Assembly (NCBI GenBank): GCA_016297495.1
Contig: JAEDGN010000004.1
Span: forward strand, 1 to 64,000
DNA: 64,000 nt
Direction of reading: 5' to 3'
Origin: Coprococcus sp.
Lineage (GTDB): Bacteria > Bacillota > Clostridia > Lachnospirales > Lachnospiraceae
Part shown: positions 27,740-36,184 of the stretch, one piece after another
Numbering within the stretch: the first letter of the stretch is position 1
How the letters are laid out: every line of letters starts with the position of its first letter
Program-made: the position numbers and the translations under genes
Notes under the pieces: model-generated
Told to the model about the DNA's origin: nothing
What the model saw: the letters and a program-made list of their open reading frames with translations, nothing else
Database searches by the model: none

Positions 27740-29115
27740 TATTGGAATCCCTCCTCATCTTTGTAAGAGCCCGTATTTCTGTAAGTAACAAGAGATACAA
27801 TGGCCAGGACAACGAAAGTAAGAATACCGATAACAGCACCGATATTATAATACTGCTGATCAACTGTCAGCTTGTACAGCCAGGTAACAAGCAAATCTGT
27901 TTTACCAGCTGTAAGACCGACTGGTGTCGGATCACCGCCGGACAACAGATAAATAACATTGAAGTTATTGATATTACCCGTAAATGTCGTAATCAGATAC
28001 GGTGTGGTCACAAACAGCATATAAGGCAGTGTGATTTTAAAGAAGGTTACAAATGCATTGGCACCATCCACTCTGGCTGCCTCATAAAGTTCCACAGGAA
28101 TATTCTGCAGAATACCCGTTACCTGCATCATCGTATATGGAATACCAACCCAGAGATTGATAACAATAACCGTCACTCTCGCCCATGTAGCATTGGTAAA
28201 GAACGGTAATGCATTATCAATAATGCCCAGATTCTGAAGCAGAACATTGACAGCACCCGATGGCTGCAGCATCGTTCTCATAATCAGAAGAGATACAAAC
28301 TGAGGCACTGCGATGGATAAAACAAAACAGAAACGCCAGAAAGCTTTGCACCTTGTTCCTTCACGATTGATAACAATGGCAAGGATCATGCCAAAGATAT
28401 AGTTCAGACCCGTTGCAAAAATTGCCCAGATCAGCGTCCATCCCAGCACAGACCAGAAGGTCTGACCAAGGGAATCTGAAATATTCAGTACTTTTACAAA
28501 ATTGGCAAGTCCCACCCAGTCAAACAGCAGCAGATGATCACCCTGTTTACTGTAGTTCGTAAATGCCATGGAAATCATGAATATCAAAGGCAGGATATTA
28601 AAGAACAGAATACCTGCAACCGGAAGTGTCAGTAATGTATGATGAAGATTCTTGTCCAGAAGCTCTCTCAGATCATCAGCAAAAGAATTCACATGCTTGC
28701 CGTCTTTTGCCAGACACTCGGCTTTATAAGCACTCTTCAGTGATGAACACCATAATAAAATAAATCCGATACAAAGAAATAGTGTTGCAACACCATATAA
28801 CAGAATCAGAAGTGAATTATCACCGGCCACATATTCATAAATGCCCTTCGCTTCATTCCACACTTCTTCCTGTGCCGTATCACCCAGTGACGGCAGCATT
28901 GCAATATTATGAATACCACCCATTACCATGAAGGCAATGAAGGCAATTTCAATCAAAAGATATAACAATCCCTTCACAAACTGTTTATGGGCAATATTGC
29001 CGGCACCCATAACCAGCATGGAAAGCTTTGTCGCAGCTCCTCCCTCTTTCACCGCTTTTCCTACAGTGTAAGGTGTCGGAAATTCATTCACACGTTTTTT
29101 TAATTTAACGGCCAC
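27739..29115 (-). CDS. malF: Maltodextrin ABC transporter permease MalF
   Basis: A 458-residue permease, longer than MalG because of an N-terminal pair of membrane helices (GLLYLLIEIAFIAFMVMGGI) and an extra extracytoplasmic stretch, as in MalF proteins. The EAA loop is EAARVDGANAFVTFFKITLP. The start is GTG 29115, seven bases after GGGAGG; an in-frame TTG at 29130 overlaps that site. It follows malE after a terminator-like hairpin, so it is expected to be expressed below malE. Confidence 0.9.
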   Translation of the reverse strand: MAVKLKKRVNEFPTPYTVGKAVKEGGAATKLSMLVMGAGNIAHKQFVKGLLYLLIEIAFIAFMVMGGIHNIAMLPSLGDTAQEEVWNEAKGIYEYVAGDNSLLILLYGVATLFLCIGFILLWCSSLKSAYKAECLAKDGKHVNSFADDLRELLDKNLHHTLLTLPVAGILFFNILPLIFMISMAFTNYSKQGDHLLLFDWVGLANFVKVLNISDSLGQTFWSVLGWTLIWAIFATGLNYIFGMILAIVINREGTRCKAFWRFCFVLSIAVPQFVSLLIMRTMLQPSGAVNVLLQNLGIIDNALPFFTNATWARVTVIVINLWVGIPYTMMQVTGILQNIPVELYEAARVDGANAFVTFFKITLPYMLFVTTPYLITTFTGNINNFNVIYLLSGGDPTPVGLTAGKTDLLVTWLYKLTVDQQYYNIGAVIGILTFVVLAIVSLVTYRNTGSYKDEEGFQ

Positions 29116-29164
29116 GCTGATGCCTCCCAACTATTACTCTCTTACTGTGTTAAAGTTTATCTTT

Positions 29165-29196
29165 CAAAAACAGGGGAGCCACACGGGCTCCCCTGT
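29165..29196 (-). terminator. Intra-operon terminator between malE and malF
   Basis: Perfect 11-bp stem ACAGGGGAGCC (29170-29180) / GGCTCCCCTGT (29186-29196), five-base loop, followed on the minus strand by TTTT. It would let most transcripts stop after malE. Confidence 0.88.
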
Positions 29197-29209
29197 GATA
29201 CACCAACTA

Positions 29210-30502
29210 TTATTCTACGACTGAAGTATTCATGTTCGTATTCCATGCCTCTGTTGCCTCAGCAGCATTGTCATGGGTTACTTCACCGTTTCTTAAAGAT
29301 TTTCCAAAGTTATCAGTTGGTGTCCAGTAATTAGCCATAGGGGAAATGAATGGCTGGATAATAGACGTATTGGCAACTGTATCGTTCTGAGCCTTTACAA
29401 GTGCATCCTCTGCAAATACCGGATCCTGAAGAAGCTCTTCGTTACATGGGATGATATTTCTTGTCTCATAGTGGGACTTCTGAGCCTCTGCACTGCCAAG
29501 ATATTTAGCAAGAGCGACTGCAACCTGAGGATACTCTGTGGAAGAGCTGACTGCCATAGCCTTGGAGCCTGCGAATGAATACATCTGCTTCTGTTCGCCG
29601 TTCAATGTGTATGTAGGAAGCTGAGCAACACCCATATTGTCTCCAAGGGCACCCTTTACGTTTTCATAATCCCAGGAACCTGAGAACATTGCGCTGATAG
29701 AACCATCACGAAGACCTGCGATACCTGAACCATCAACATCAACAACAAAGTTCTTGTTATCTCTGAGATCTACAAGATAATCTGTAACTGCACTTGCTTT
29801 ATCACCGCTGAAATCAATACCAGCTTCTGCATTATAGCCGTCTTCAAAGAATGTACAGCCATTGCCTACATAGAAGCTTGCCAGATACCAGGAGTTAGTC
29901 AGAGGGAAGGATACAACACCTTTCTCAAGCATGGTATCCAGGCACTTGATATCGTCTTCTGAGAAGACACTCTTATCATAGTACATATACCATGTATTGG
30001 ATGTAAACGGAATACCATACAGGGCACCGTCAACTGTCAGAGAATCAACCATTGTCTGGGAGTTATTCTCTTTAACCCATGCCTCTGTCTCACCGCCGAT
30101 TCTTGCTACAGCCTTGGCCGGAAGCAGATCAGTCAGCTGGTCATTGGTCATCATAAATACATCTGCTGCTGCATCAACATCCTGTGCGATCAGTTTTGCA
30201 ACTTCACCTTCTGCTGAAACACCATAAGAGAAGGTAATGTGCCAATTTGGATGTTCTGCTGCAAAAGCTTCACACTGTGTCTGCAGCCAGTTGCCGTAAT
30301 CAGCAGACTGATCCTCGGAAGGTGACCATACAAGCATATCACATGTAATCTCTTCCTCATCTGCTGCAGCCGCTGTCTCTCCTGTACTTTCTGCTGCACT
30401 GCTCTCTGCTGCAGGTGCCTTTGTCTCTGCAGGTTTGCTGCCGCAAGCTGCCATTGACAGAACAAGTGCAGCTGTCATTAAAATTGCTGGTAACTTTTTC
30501 AT
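29210..30502 (-). CDS. malE: Maltodextrin-binding lipoprotein MalE
   Basis: A 430-residue extracytoplasmic solute-binding protein. The signal peptide ends in the lipobox LSMAAC, with the lipidated Cys at residue 20, followed by an Ala/Glu/Thr-rich linker. The mature part has the family-1 binding-protein pattern DVFMMTNDQLTDLL...LYGIPFTSNTWYMYYDKSVF and GSISAMFSGSWDY. It is first in the malEFG operon, behind a strong promoter with a LacI-type operator. Confidence 0.92.
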   Translation of the reverse strand: MKKLPAILMTAALVLSMAACGSKPAETKAPAAESSAAESTGETAAAADEEEITCDMLVWSPSEDQSADYGNWLQTQCEAFAAEHPNWHITFSYGVSAEGEVAKLIAQDVDAAADVFMMTNDQLTDLLPAKAVARIGGETEAWVKENNSQTMVDSLTVDGALYGIPFTSNTWYMYYDKSVFSEDDIKCLDTMLEKGVVSFPLTNSWYLASFYVGNGCTFFEDGYNAEAGIDFSGDKASAVTDYLVDLRDNKNFVVDVDGSGIAGLRDGSISAMFSGSWDYENVKGALGDNMGVAQLPTYTLNGEQKQMYSFAGSKAMAVSSSTEYPQVAVALAKYLGSAEAQKSHYETRNIIPCNEELLQDPVFAEDALVKAQNDTVANTSIIQPFISPMANYWTPTDNFGKSLRNGEVTHDNAAEATEAWNTNMNTSVVE

Positions 30503-30564
30503 AAATGATTCCTCCTTTTTTAATGTTACCCATTTTTGTTTCCCCTTGGTTCAGGTTTTGTTTA

Positions 30565-30615
30565 GTTTATCGCTAAACCTGTAAATATCATACTATTTTA
30601 AAGGCATTTTGTCAA
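30565..30615 (-). promoter_or_regulatory. malE promoter with LacI-type operator
   Basis: Minus-strand TTGACA (30610-30615), 17 bp, TATGAT (30587-30592). Directly downstream is the 14-bp inverted repeat GTTTATCGCTAAAC (30565-30578) with central CG, typical of LacI/GalR operators and covering the transcription start. The divergent LacI gene is the obvious ligand-controlled repressor. Confidence 0.85.
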
Positions 30616-30738
30616 TCCTGCAATATTCCATTCTCTATTTTGTACATATTATTATTTAATTTCTTTGCTATTATGCTCATTTTATCTACATTTTGCAATT
30701 TTTGTTTGAAATATGGCGAACATAGTTTTATACTTATA

Positions 30739-30767
30739 GTATAACGTTAAATACGCCTATCGTATTT
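30739..30767. promoter_or_regulatory. Second candidate operator and small hairpin between malE and malR
   Basis: TATAACGTTAAA (30739-30750) is an imperfect CG-centred palindrome resembling a LacI-family half-site pair. It overlaps a short inverted repeat AAATACG/CGTATTT (30749-30767) followed by T residues. The rest of this 381-bp intergenic region is A/T-rich with no gene. Confidence 0.3.
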
Positions 30768-30782
30768 TTTTCTACATTTTTC

Positions 30783-30811
30783 TTGCAATATGCTTTTAAA
30801 ACAGCTAATAT
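30783..30811 (+). promoter_or_regulatory. Promoter of the LacI-family regulator gene
   Basis: TTGCAA (30783-30788), 17 bp, TAATAT (30806-30811), about 72 bases before the regulator's ATG. Confidence 0.55.
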
Positions 30812-30883
30812 GAAAACTGTATATGCAAATCTTACCAGAAAAATACTAAGACAACATGCAATTGTATAGCGGGGAAATAGTAT

Positions 30884-31894
30884 ATGACATTAAAAGATAT
30901 CGCTAAAGAAGCCGGCGTAAGCACCATGACCGTATCGAACGTAGTCAACGGACGATACGAACGTGTATCGGCAAAGACTGTTCAGCGCGTCGGCGAAATT
31001 ATTAAAAAGTACAATTACACACCAAATATGAGTGCCCGGAGTCTGGCCTCAAGAAAATCCAGGATCATTTTTCTGATCATTCCTCTGAGCCATAATGAAA
31101 CAAATATGTTCTACTCACCATACATCAGCTCTCTGCTGGGCATCATGGAATATCAGCTGCGTATTCACGGCTATTATGCCATGATTCGTTCTGTTTATGA
31201 TTTTGATGAACTGGATGCCCTGTTCAAGAACTGGCCGGCTGACGGGGCCATCATCCTTCTTCCGGATTTTGATGCTTTTCTTGATCAGATTCTGGACAAC
31301 ATACATATTCCTCTCGTTTTTCTGGACAGCTGTCATACAAGAGAAGATCTGATCAATGTCGGCTGCGATGATGAGAAAGGAACTTATTTGTCCACGCGCT
31401 ATCTCATTAATCAGGATCACAGGAATATCGCCTTCATGGCCGATTATAAGGGCAGCGATTTATTAACCGCCCGATTCAGAGGATATTGCAGAGCCCTGGA
31501 AGAAAGCCATATTCCTTTGCAGGAAGATCTGATCTTCGAGTTCCCGCCGGACTATGACCATGGTATCCTCGTCGGACAAGCCATTGCCTCCAGTCAGAAG
31601 GATATCACCGCAATCGTAACCACCTCGGACTATGCGGCTGTAGGTGTCATGGAAGGTGCTCGTCTTGGCGGACTGAAGCTGCCGACCCAATTGTCTGTCA
31701 TCGGTTTTGATGATCTGCCATTCTGCATGTACAGCGCGCCGAAGTTGACTACCATCAGCCAGAACATCGAATTAAAGGCCCAGACTGCCATTAATCTTCT
31801 TCTGGAAAAACTTACCACCGGCACTCTCAGACAAAATAAAGTCACCGTGGACGTCCATCTGGTAGAACGCCAGTCCGTGACCTTTTGCTTTTAA
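30884..31894 (+). CDS. LacI-family transcriptional regulator of the maltodextrin locus
   Basis: A 336-residue repressor. The N-terminal helix-turn-helix and hinge are MTLKDIAKEAGVSTMTVSNV...YTPNMSARSLASRKS, followed by a periplasmic-binding-protein-like effector domain ending VIGFDDLPFCMYSAPKLTTI. It diverges from malE, and a CG-centred operator overlaps the malE start, so it most likely represses malEFG until maltodextrin is present. It converges on the amylase gene across a shared terminator. GGGGAAA provides the ribosome site. The symbol malR would be apt by function but is not proven. Confidence 0.9.
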   Translation: MTLKDIAKEAGVSTMTVSNVVNGRYERVSAKTVQRVGEIIKKYNYTPNMSARSLASRKSRIIFLIIPLSHNETNMFYSPYISSLLGIMEYQLRIHGYYAMIRSVYDFDELDALFKNWPADGAIILLPDFDAFLDQILDNIHIPLVFLDSCHTREDLINVGCDDEKGTYLSTRYLINQDHRNIAFMADYKGSDLLTARFRGYCRALEESHIPLQEDLIFEFPPDYDHGILVGQAIASSQKDITAIVTTSDYAAVGVMEGARLGGLKLPTQLSVIGFDDLPFCMYSAPKLTTISQNIELKAQTAINLLLEKLTTGTLRQNKVTVDVHLVERQSVTFCF

Positions 31895-31899
31895 GAATA

Positions 31900-31939
31900 A
31901 ACAGATTCGCCGCTGTCTTCGGACAGCGGCGAATCTGTT
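31900..31939. terminator. Bidirectional terminator, LacI gene and amylase gene
   Basis: Perfect 18-bp stem (31900-31917 with 31922-31939) closed by a TTCG tetraloop and flanked by A and T runs. One of the strongest hairpins in the window. Confidence 0.93.
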
Positions 31940-31940
31940 T

Positions 31941-33653
31941 TTATTTTATTATTTCTACACTATAGGCAGGCATGATGACCCTGCTTCCATCAATCCGAAC
32001 ACCAGCACCGGAAGTCTGAAGCATTCCCGCTTCTTCTACATTCCCGGCATCTTTGCCGTTTAATGATATTCCAGACAGATCTACCGCATTTTCATTTTCA
32101 GAAAGGTTGAATATGATCATCAGCTGAGAACCCTCGTACTCTTTTGTAAATACGCATACCTGATCATTGGAAAGCTCCTGATGAAAAGTCATGGTACCTC
32201 TGGCTATTTCGGGATAAATATTACGCAATTTAATTGCCTGTTTTACATAATTATAGATGGAACCCGGATCTTCCTGCTGTACTTCAAGACTGGGATAAAT
32301 CATTTCCACTGTATCTGCATCCACCGGTCCGGCACACACGCCCACCATGTTCGTATTTTCCGACCAGTACATACCAACACGTTTATTCTCATCCCTGCCG
32401 GAGCCCTTCATACCAAGCTCTTCTCCATAATAGATAAACGCATTACCACTCATCAGCAGATTCATGGCGTGTCCCATCTTAACCTTCTCTTCTGCATATT
32501 CACCGCTATAATAACCGGCGCTTCTGGCAAGATCATGGTTGGAATAAAATGGTGCGTCAATATAATTATCTGTATACTGCAAAATCGTATCGTTGACGGC
32601 TTCGATGGCTTTTCCGTATGTACTCGCCCCGCTCTTTGCATTGCCATTTAACACTTTGGATATATACCCTGTAGAATCCGCAAATGAAAAATCAAAAAAG
32701 CTGTCCAGACCACTTTCATAGTACTTTGAGCAGCCGTTATAATCTTCCCAGACTTCCCCTACCAGATAGGTATCCGCTTTTATGGACTTAACCGCATCAT
32801 TAAACCAGGACAAAACCTCTATATTTTTTTCTGTACTGCCCGAGTAGAATTCTTTGACAGCATCCAGCCTGAAGCCGTCCACCCCGAGTTCCAGCCAGTA
32901 CCGGGCAATATCCTCAAATTCCTGACGTACGTTTTTATTGGCAAGATTGAGGTCCGGCATTTCACTCCAGAACTGTCCTTCATAAAACCATTCCGTATCA
33001 CCGACCTGATGAAAATTTCCCTGTGCCTTGTCCGTAAAATTGTAGTAACCTACATAAGGGCAAACCGCTTCGTCCGGTGTCTGTCCCGGTTCCAGACTAT
33101 CCAGATATTCACAGGCCGACCTGAACCATTCATGCCGGGATGAGGTATGATTCATAACGAGATCCATGATGACATTGATGCCCCGGGCATGGCACTCCTC
33201 CACAAGCCTTTTGAAATCATCCAGCGTACCATATTCCGGATCGATATCATAATAATCCATCACGTCATATTTATGGTATGTGGTCGAAGGCATGACCGGC
33301 ATCAGCCAGATGGCATTACAGCCCAGATCTTTGTCCGTCTCATCATTGCCGTCATTAATATAGTCCAGTTTCTGTATCAGCCCATTCAGATCTCCGATTC
33401 CATCACTGTTGCTGTCCCAGAAGCTATATACAAAAACTTCATAGCATGTACGGTAATTGTCATCGCGTACATTTAATCCCCTGTCATTAACCGTATACAT
33501 CAACAAATCAGCATCACCGGATATCGCCCCTGATTCCATACTGGTATTCACATCATTTTGAGTATTTCCGGCGACAGTACTGCCCCCGCATCCTGTCATA
33601 GAACCACAGATAAGTCCCACTGCAAGCAAAATGGCCAGCAAACTCTTTTTCAT
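31941..33653 (-). CDS. Secreted alpha-amylase lipoprotein (GH13)
   Basis: A 570-residue surface glucan hydrolase. The signal peptide ends in the lipobox GSMTGC (Cys at about residue 22), anchoring the enzyme outside the membrane. GH13 regions in order are NAIWLMPVMPSTTYH, VIMDLVMNHTSSRHEW, GVDGFRLDAVKEFY (nucleophile Asp), YLVGEVWEDY (acid/base Glu) and PFYSNHDLARS. A C-terminal beta domain follows. It lies downstream of the GH31 gene with a moderate hairpin between them. It would cleave starch or long dextrins to oligosaccharides for MalEFG. Confidence 0.93.
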   Translation of the reverse strand: MKKSLLAILLAVGLICGSMTGCGGSTVAGNTQNDVNTSMESGAISGDADLLMYTVNDRGLNVRDDNYRTCYEVFVYSFWDSNSDGIGDLNGLIQKLDYINDGNDETDKDLGCNAIWLMPVMPSTTYHKYDVMDYYDIDPEYGTLDDFKRLVEECHARGINVIMDLVMNHTSSRHEWFRSACEYLDSLEPGQTPDEAVCPYVGYYNFTDKAQGNFHQVGDTEWFYEGQFWSEMPDLNLANKNVRQEFEDIARYWLELGVDGFRLDAVKEFYSGSTEKNIEVLSWFNDAVKSIKADTYLVGEVWEDYNGCSKYYESGLDSFFDFSFADSTGYISKVLNGNAKSGASTYGKAIEAVNDTILQYTDNYIDAPFYSNHDLARSAGYYSGEYAEEKVKMGHAMNLLMSGNAFIYYGEELGMKGSGRDENKRVGMYWSENTNMVGVCAGPVDADTVEMIYPSLEVQQEDPGSIYNYVKQAIKLRNIYPEIARGTMTFHQELSNDQVCVFTKEYEGSQLMIIFNLSENENAVDLSGISLNGKDAGNVEEAGMLQTSGAGVRIDGSRVIMPAYSVEIIK

Positions 33654-33688
33654 AGTAAAATCCCCCCAATATTCTGAAAATCTGTAAA

Positions 33689-33715
33689 GAGCCTGACAGG
33701 TCTGATGTCAGGCTC
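33689..33715 (-). terminator. Hairpin between GH31 and amylase genes
   Basis: Perfect 10-bp arms GAGCCTGACA (33689-33698) and TGTCAGGCTC (33706-33715), but only TTT then mixed sequence follows. It may be a partial terminator or an mRNA-stabilising end; there is little room for a separate amylase promoter. Confidence 0.5.
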
Positions 33716-33736
33716 CATATCGCAATTGATACGCTT

Positions 33737-35788
33737 TTAGTCTATATTCTGTAAGCTAAAATTATCGGCAAAGTCTTCTGCAGTAAAACTGTATATCTTC
33801 CACTGTTCTTCCGGAATATAGTCTTTACTGATGCCATCATCGGTATACAGTTCATATTCCGCTTGATCCGTGACATAACCCAGCCATTCATAACTGCTCT
33901 CTTCCAGATCTGCTGTTGTCAGTACCGAATCACCCAGCCTGGCCAGAGGCAGTACGTGGTTCTTTCTTACAAAGAATACCAGCTCATTTAATGCAATTTC
34001 TATGTAATAATGTCCTTTTTCCATGACTTCACAGCTTCTGTTATCCATGGCACTCATACGCACCATGAGCATATCCTCAGGCAGATAGACATAACGTCCC
34101 TTTGCATTCTGTTTATAGACCGGAGCGATCATCAGGCTTTCTCCAACCAGCAGCTGATCCTCTACACCTGCCGCCTGTTTATCCTGTGGATAATCAAACG
34201 CCAGCGGACGGAAATACATCTCATCCTTCAGAGCTGCTTTCATGTATTCACTGTAAATATAAGGAAGCAGGCCATAGCGAATCCGGATTATATTTCTGAA
34301 ATTATCAAGATGTGTAAACTGATAAACCTCCTGCTCACGGGTACCTATGGCCGCATGGTTTCTCATTAAAGGTGTAAAGATACCAAATTCCAGCCAGCGC
34401 AGGAGCAGATCCTCTGTCGTATCACCGCCAAAACCGCCAATGTCTGATCCTGTATAAAGGATACCGCACATGTTGAGGGCGGGCATCTGCTGAATACTAA
34501 GCAGAAGCTGACTCCACCATGCATTATTATCACCGGTCCAGATTCCGCCGTAACGATGCATACCGATATAGGATGACCTTGAGAACATGAGAATTCTCCT
34601 GTCAGGGGCAATTCGGTCAAATGCCTCTCCGGCAGCCTTTGTCATATTATAACCATACAGATTATGAACATCCGCATGTCTTACTCTGACGCCATCCATA
34701 TCATGGTAAAAGGAAGCATAATCCTCGGCACTATTGGAAAGTTCACGAACAATATCCTTCAGGTGGAAGAAAGAATGAATATCCAGATTCATCCCTTTCA
34801 TGCTGATAATTTCATCCATGGCTTCCTTCAAGCGTTTGTCAGAATAGAAGATAGCCGGTTCATTCATATCATTCCAGAAACCATCGATTCCCTGATCAAT
34901 CAGCCACTGATATTTATTACCAAACCATTTTCTTGCTTCGGAATTCAGCACATCCGGGAAATGTACTCTGCCCGGCCATACAGCTGCAACAAAATCATTA
35001 CCCTCCTCATCCTTGCAGAAATAATCATTCCGGACGCCTTCTTCATATACCGGATAATCCTTCTCGATCTTCACGCCTGCATCAATAATCGGCACAAGAT
35101 GCACATGCTGCTGCTTCATCTCTTCTACAAATGCAGGAAAATCAGGGAATTTATCACCATCGATGGTGAAATCCTTGAAATCTTCCATATAATCGATATC
35201 CATATAAACAGCTTCCAGAGGAATTCCATTGTCATGATGTCCTCTTACAACTCTGCGTACGTCATCCTCACATTCATACCCCCATCTGGACTGCTGATAG
35301 CCGAAAGCCCACTTCGGAGCAATATAGCTGCGCCCGATCAGACCTCTGAACTGATGCACGATCTCCTTCAGATCATCACCATCGATAAAATAAATCACAC
35401 AATTCTTCCCTGCTGTGATGGTCAATGTGTCAATCTGAGTTTCCCCCGCATCAAAAACGACCTTTCCCGGATCGTCCACGAAAAGCCCGAAGTTACTGTC
35501 CCCGGCAAGAATCATAAAATTATGCGCCCCATAAAGAGAATGTTTTTCTTCCGTATGCACCGGATCATCCGAAGCATTGCTGATGTAAGAAAATCCACGC
35601 TTATTGATACCGCGCACCTGCTCACCCAATCCGTATACAATATCATCCTCAGCCATTGTCCGTGACAAAATGATTGCTTCTTCTGTCTCCGTAACTGTCA
35701 TATACTCCGGTTCTCCTGCACATACCGGTATATCCTGCACAACCGCCCCCGTCTCTATGGGCTGCCCAAATACAAACCTGCGAATCAT
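33737..35788 (-). CDS. Alpha-glucosidase, glycoside hydrolase family 31
   Basis: A 683-residue GH31 enzyme without signal peptide. The family pattern YQQSRWGYECEDDVRRVVRG is followed by DIDYMEDFKDFTIDGDKFPD. The nucleophile motif is GFWNDMNEPAIFY, and the later substrate-binding segment is GGIWTGDNNAWWSQLLLSIQ. It releases glucose from the non-reducing ends of maltodextrins or isomaltodextrins in the cytoplasm. It is the first gene of a likely GH31-amylase unit, but I see no clear LacI-type operator in its upstream region, so its regulation may differ from malE. Confidence 0.93.
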   Translation of the reverse strand: MIRRFVFGQPIETGAVVQDIPVCAGEPEYMTVTETEEAIILSRTMAEDDIVYGLGEQVRGINKRGFSYISNASDDPVHTEEKHSLYGAHNFMILAGDSNFGLFVDDPGKVVFDAGETQIDTLTITAGKNCVIYFIDGDDLKEIVHQFRGLIGRSYIAPKWAFGYQQSRWGYECEDDVRRVVRGHHDNGIPLEAVYMDIDYMEDFKDFTIDGDKFPDFPAFVEEMKQQHVHLVPIIDAGVKIEKDYPVYEEGVRNDYFCKDEEGNDFVAAVWPGRVHFPDVLNSEARKWFGNKYQWLIDQGIDGFWNDMNEPAIFYSDKRLKEAMDEIISMKGMNLDIHSFFHLKDIVRELSNSAEDYASFYHDMDGVRVRHADVHNLYGYNMTKAAGEAFDRIAPDRRILMFSRSSYIGMHRYGGIWTGDNNAWWSQLLLSIQQMPALNMCGILYTGSDIGGFGGDTTEDLLLRWLEFGIFTPLMRNHAAIGTREQEVYQFTHLDNFRNIIRIRYGLLPYIYSEYMKAALKDEMYFRPLAFDYPQDKQAAGVEDQLLVGESLMIAPVYKQNAKGRYVYLPEDMLMVRMSAMDNRSCEVMEKGHYYIEIALNELVFFVRKNHVLPLARLGDSVLTTADLEESSYEWLGYVTDQAEYELYTDDGISKDYIPEEQWKIYSFTAEDFADNFSLQNID

Positions 35789-35908
35789 TTTTTGACCTCC
35801 TCTGAATTATTCCTGGTTCTTTCCAGATTACTGCTGCAATATAATATAAACATAAAACAGCAGAATTTCTTGCAAAATGATATCCAGAAATAACACAATC
35901 CTATCTTA

Positions 35909-36121
35909 CTAATATATCTTGTCCATACTTTCAAGGCCATACATATTTTTAAAGCTCTCCAGATCCTGTTCACTCCGGATAAGACAGACTTCTGTGAACT
36001 TTCCTGTATGAATATTCTGGAAGCCGGCTGTCTGTTCACCGGTGCAGATACTGCAGCGGATAACCGGTTTCAGATTCTTGCGGTCATAATCTTTTACAGT
36101 TTGTTTCTTTTTGAAAAACAT
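35909..36121 (-). CDS. Small conserved-looking protein of unknown function
   Basis: A 70-residue basic protein starting MFFKKKQTVKDYD and containing CSICTGEQTAGFQNIHTGKF and VCLIRSEQDLESFKNMYG. I recall very similar short proteins in other Lachnospiraceae, sometimes labelled aspartate dehydrogenase without evidence. A good GAGGAG site precedes the ATG by seven bases. The CxxC pair could bind metal or be coincidental. It is separated from ctpA by 63 bases on the same strand and may be co-transcribed. Confidence 0.65.
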   Translation of the reverse strand: MFFKKKQTVKDYDRKNLKPVIRCSICTGEQTAGFQNIHTGKFTEVCLIRSEQDLESFKNMYGLESMDKIY

Positions 36122-36184
36122 AGGCTCACTCCTCTATCCTTCTATTGCGTCAAAATGCATCTGCCATGCATAGAAAAAATCCCG

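Noticed and set aside
34664..35665. 333-codon open frame opposite the GH31 gene
   Set aside because: Antisense shadow of a strongly conserved enzyme, with no family resemblance.
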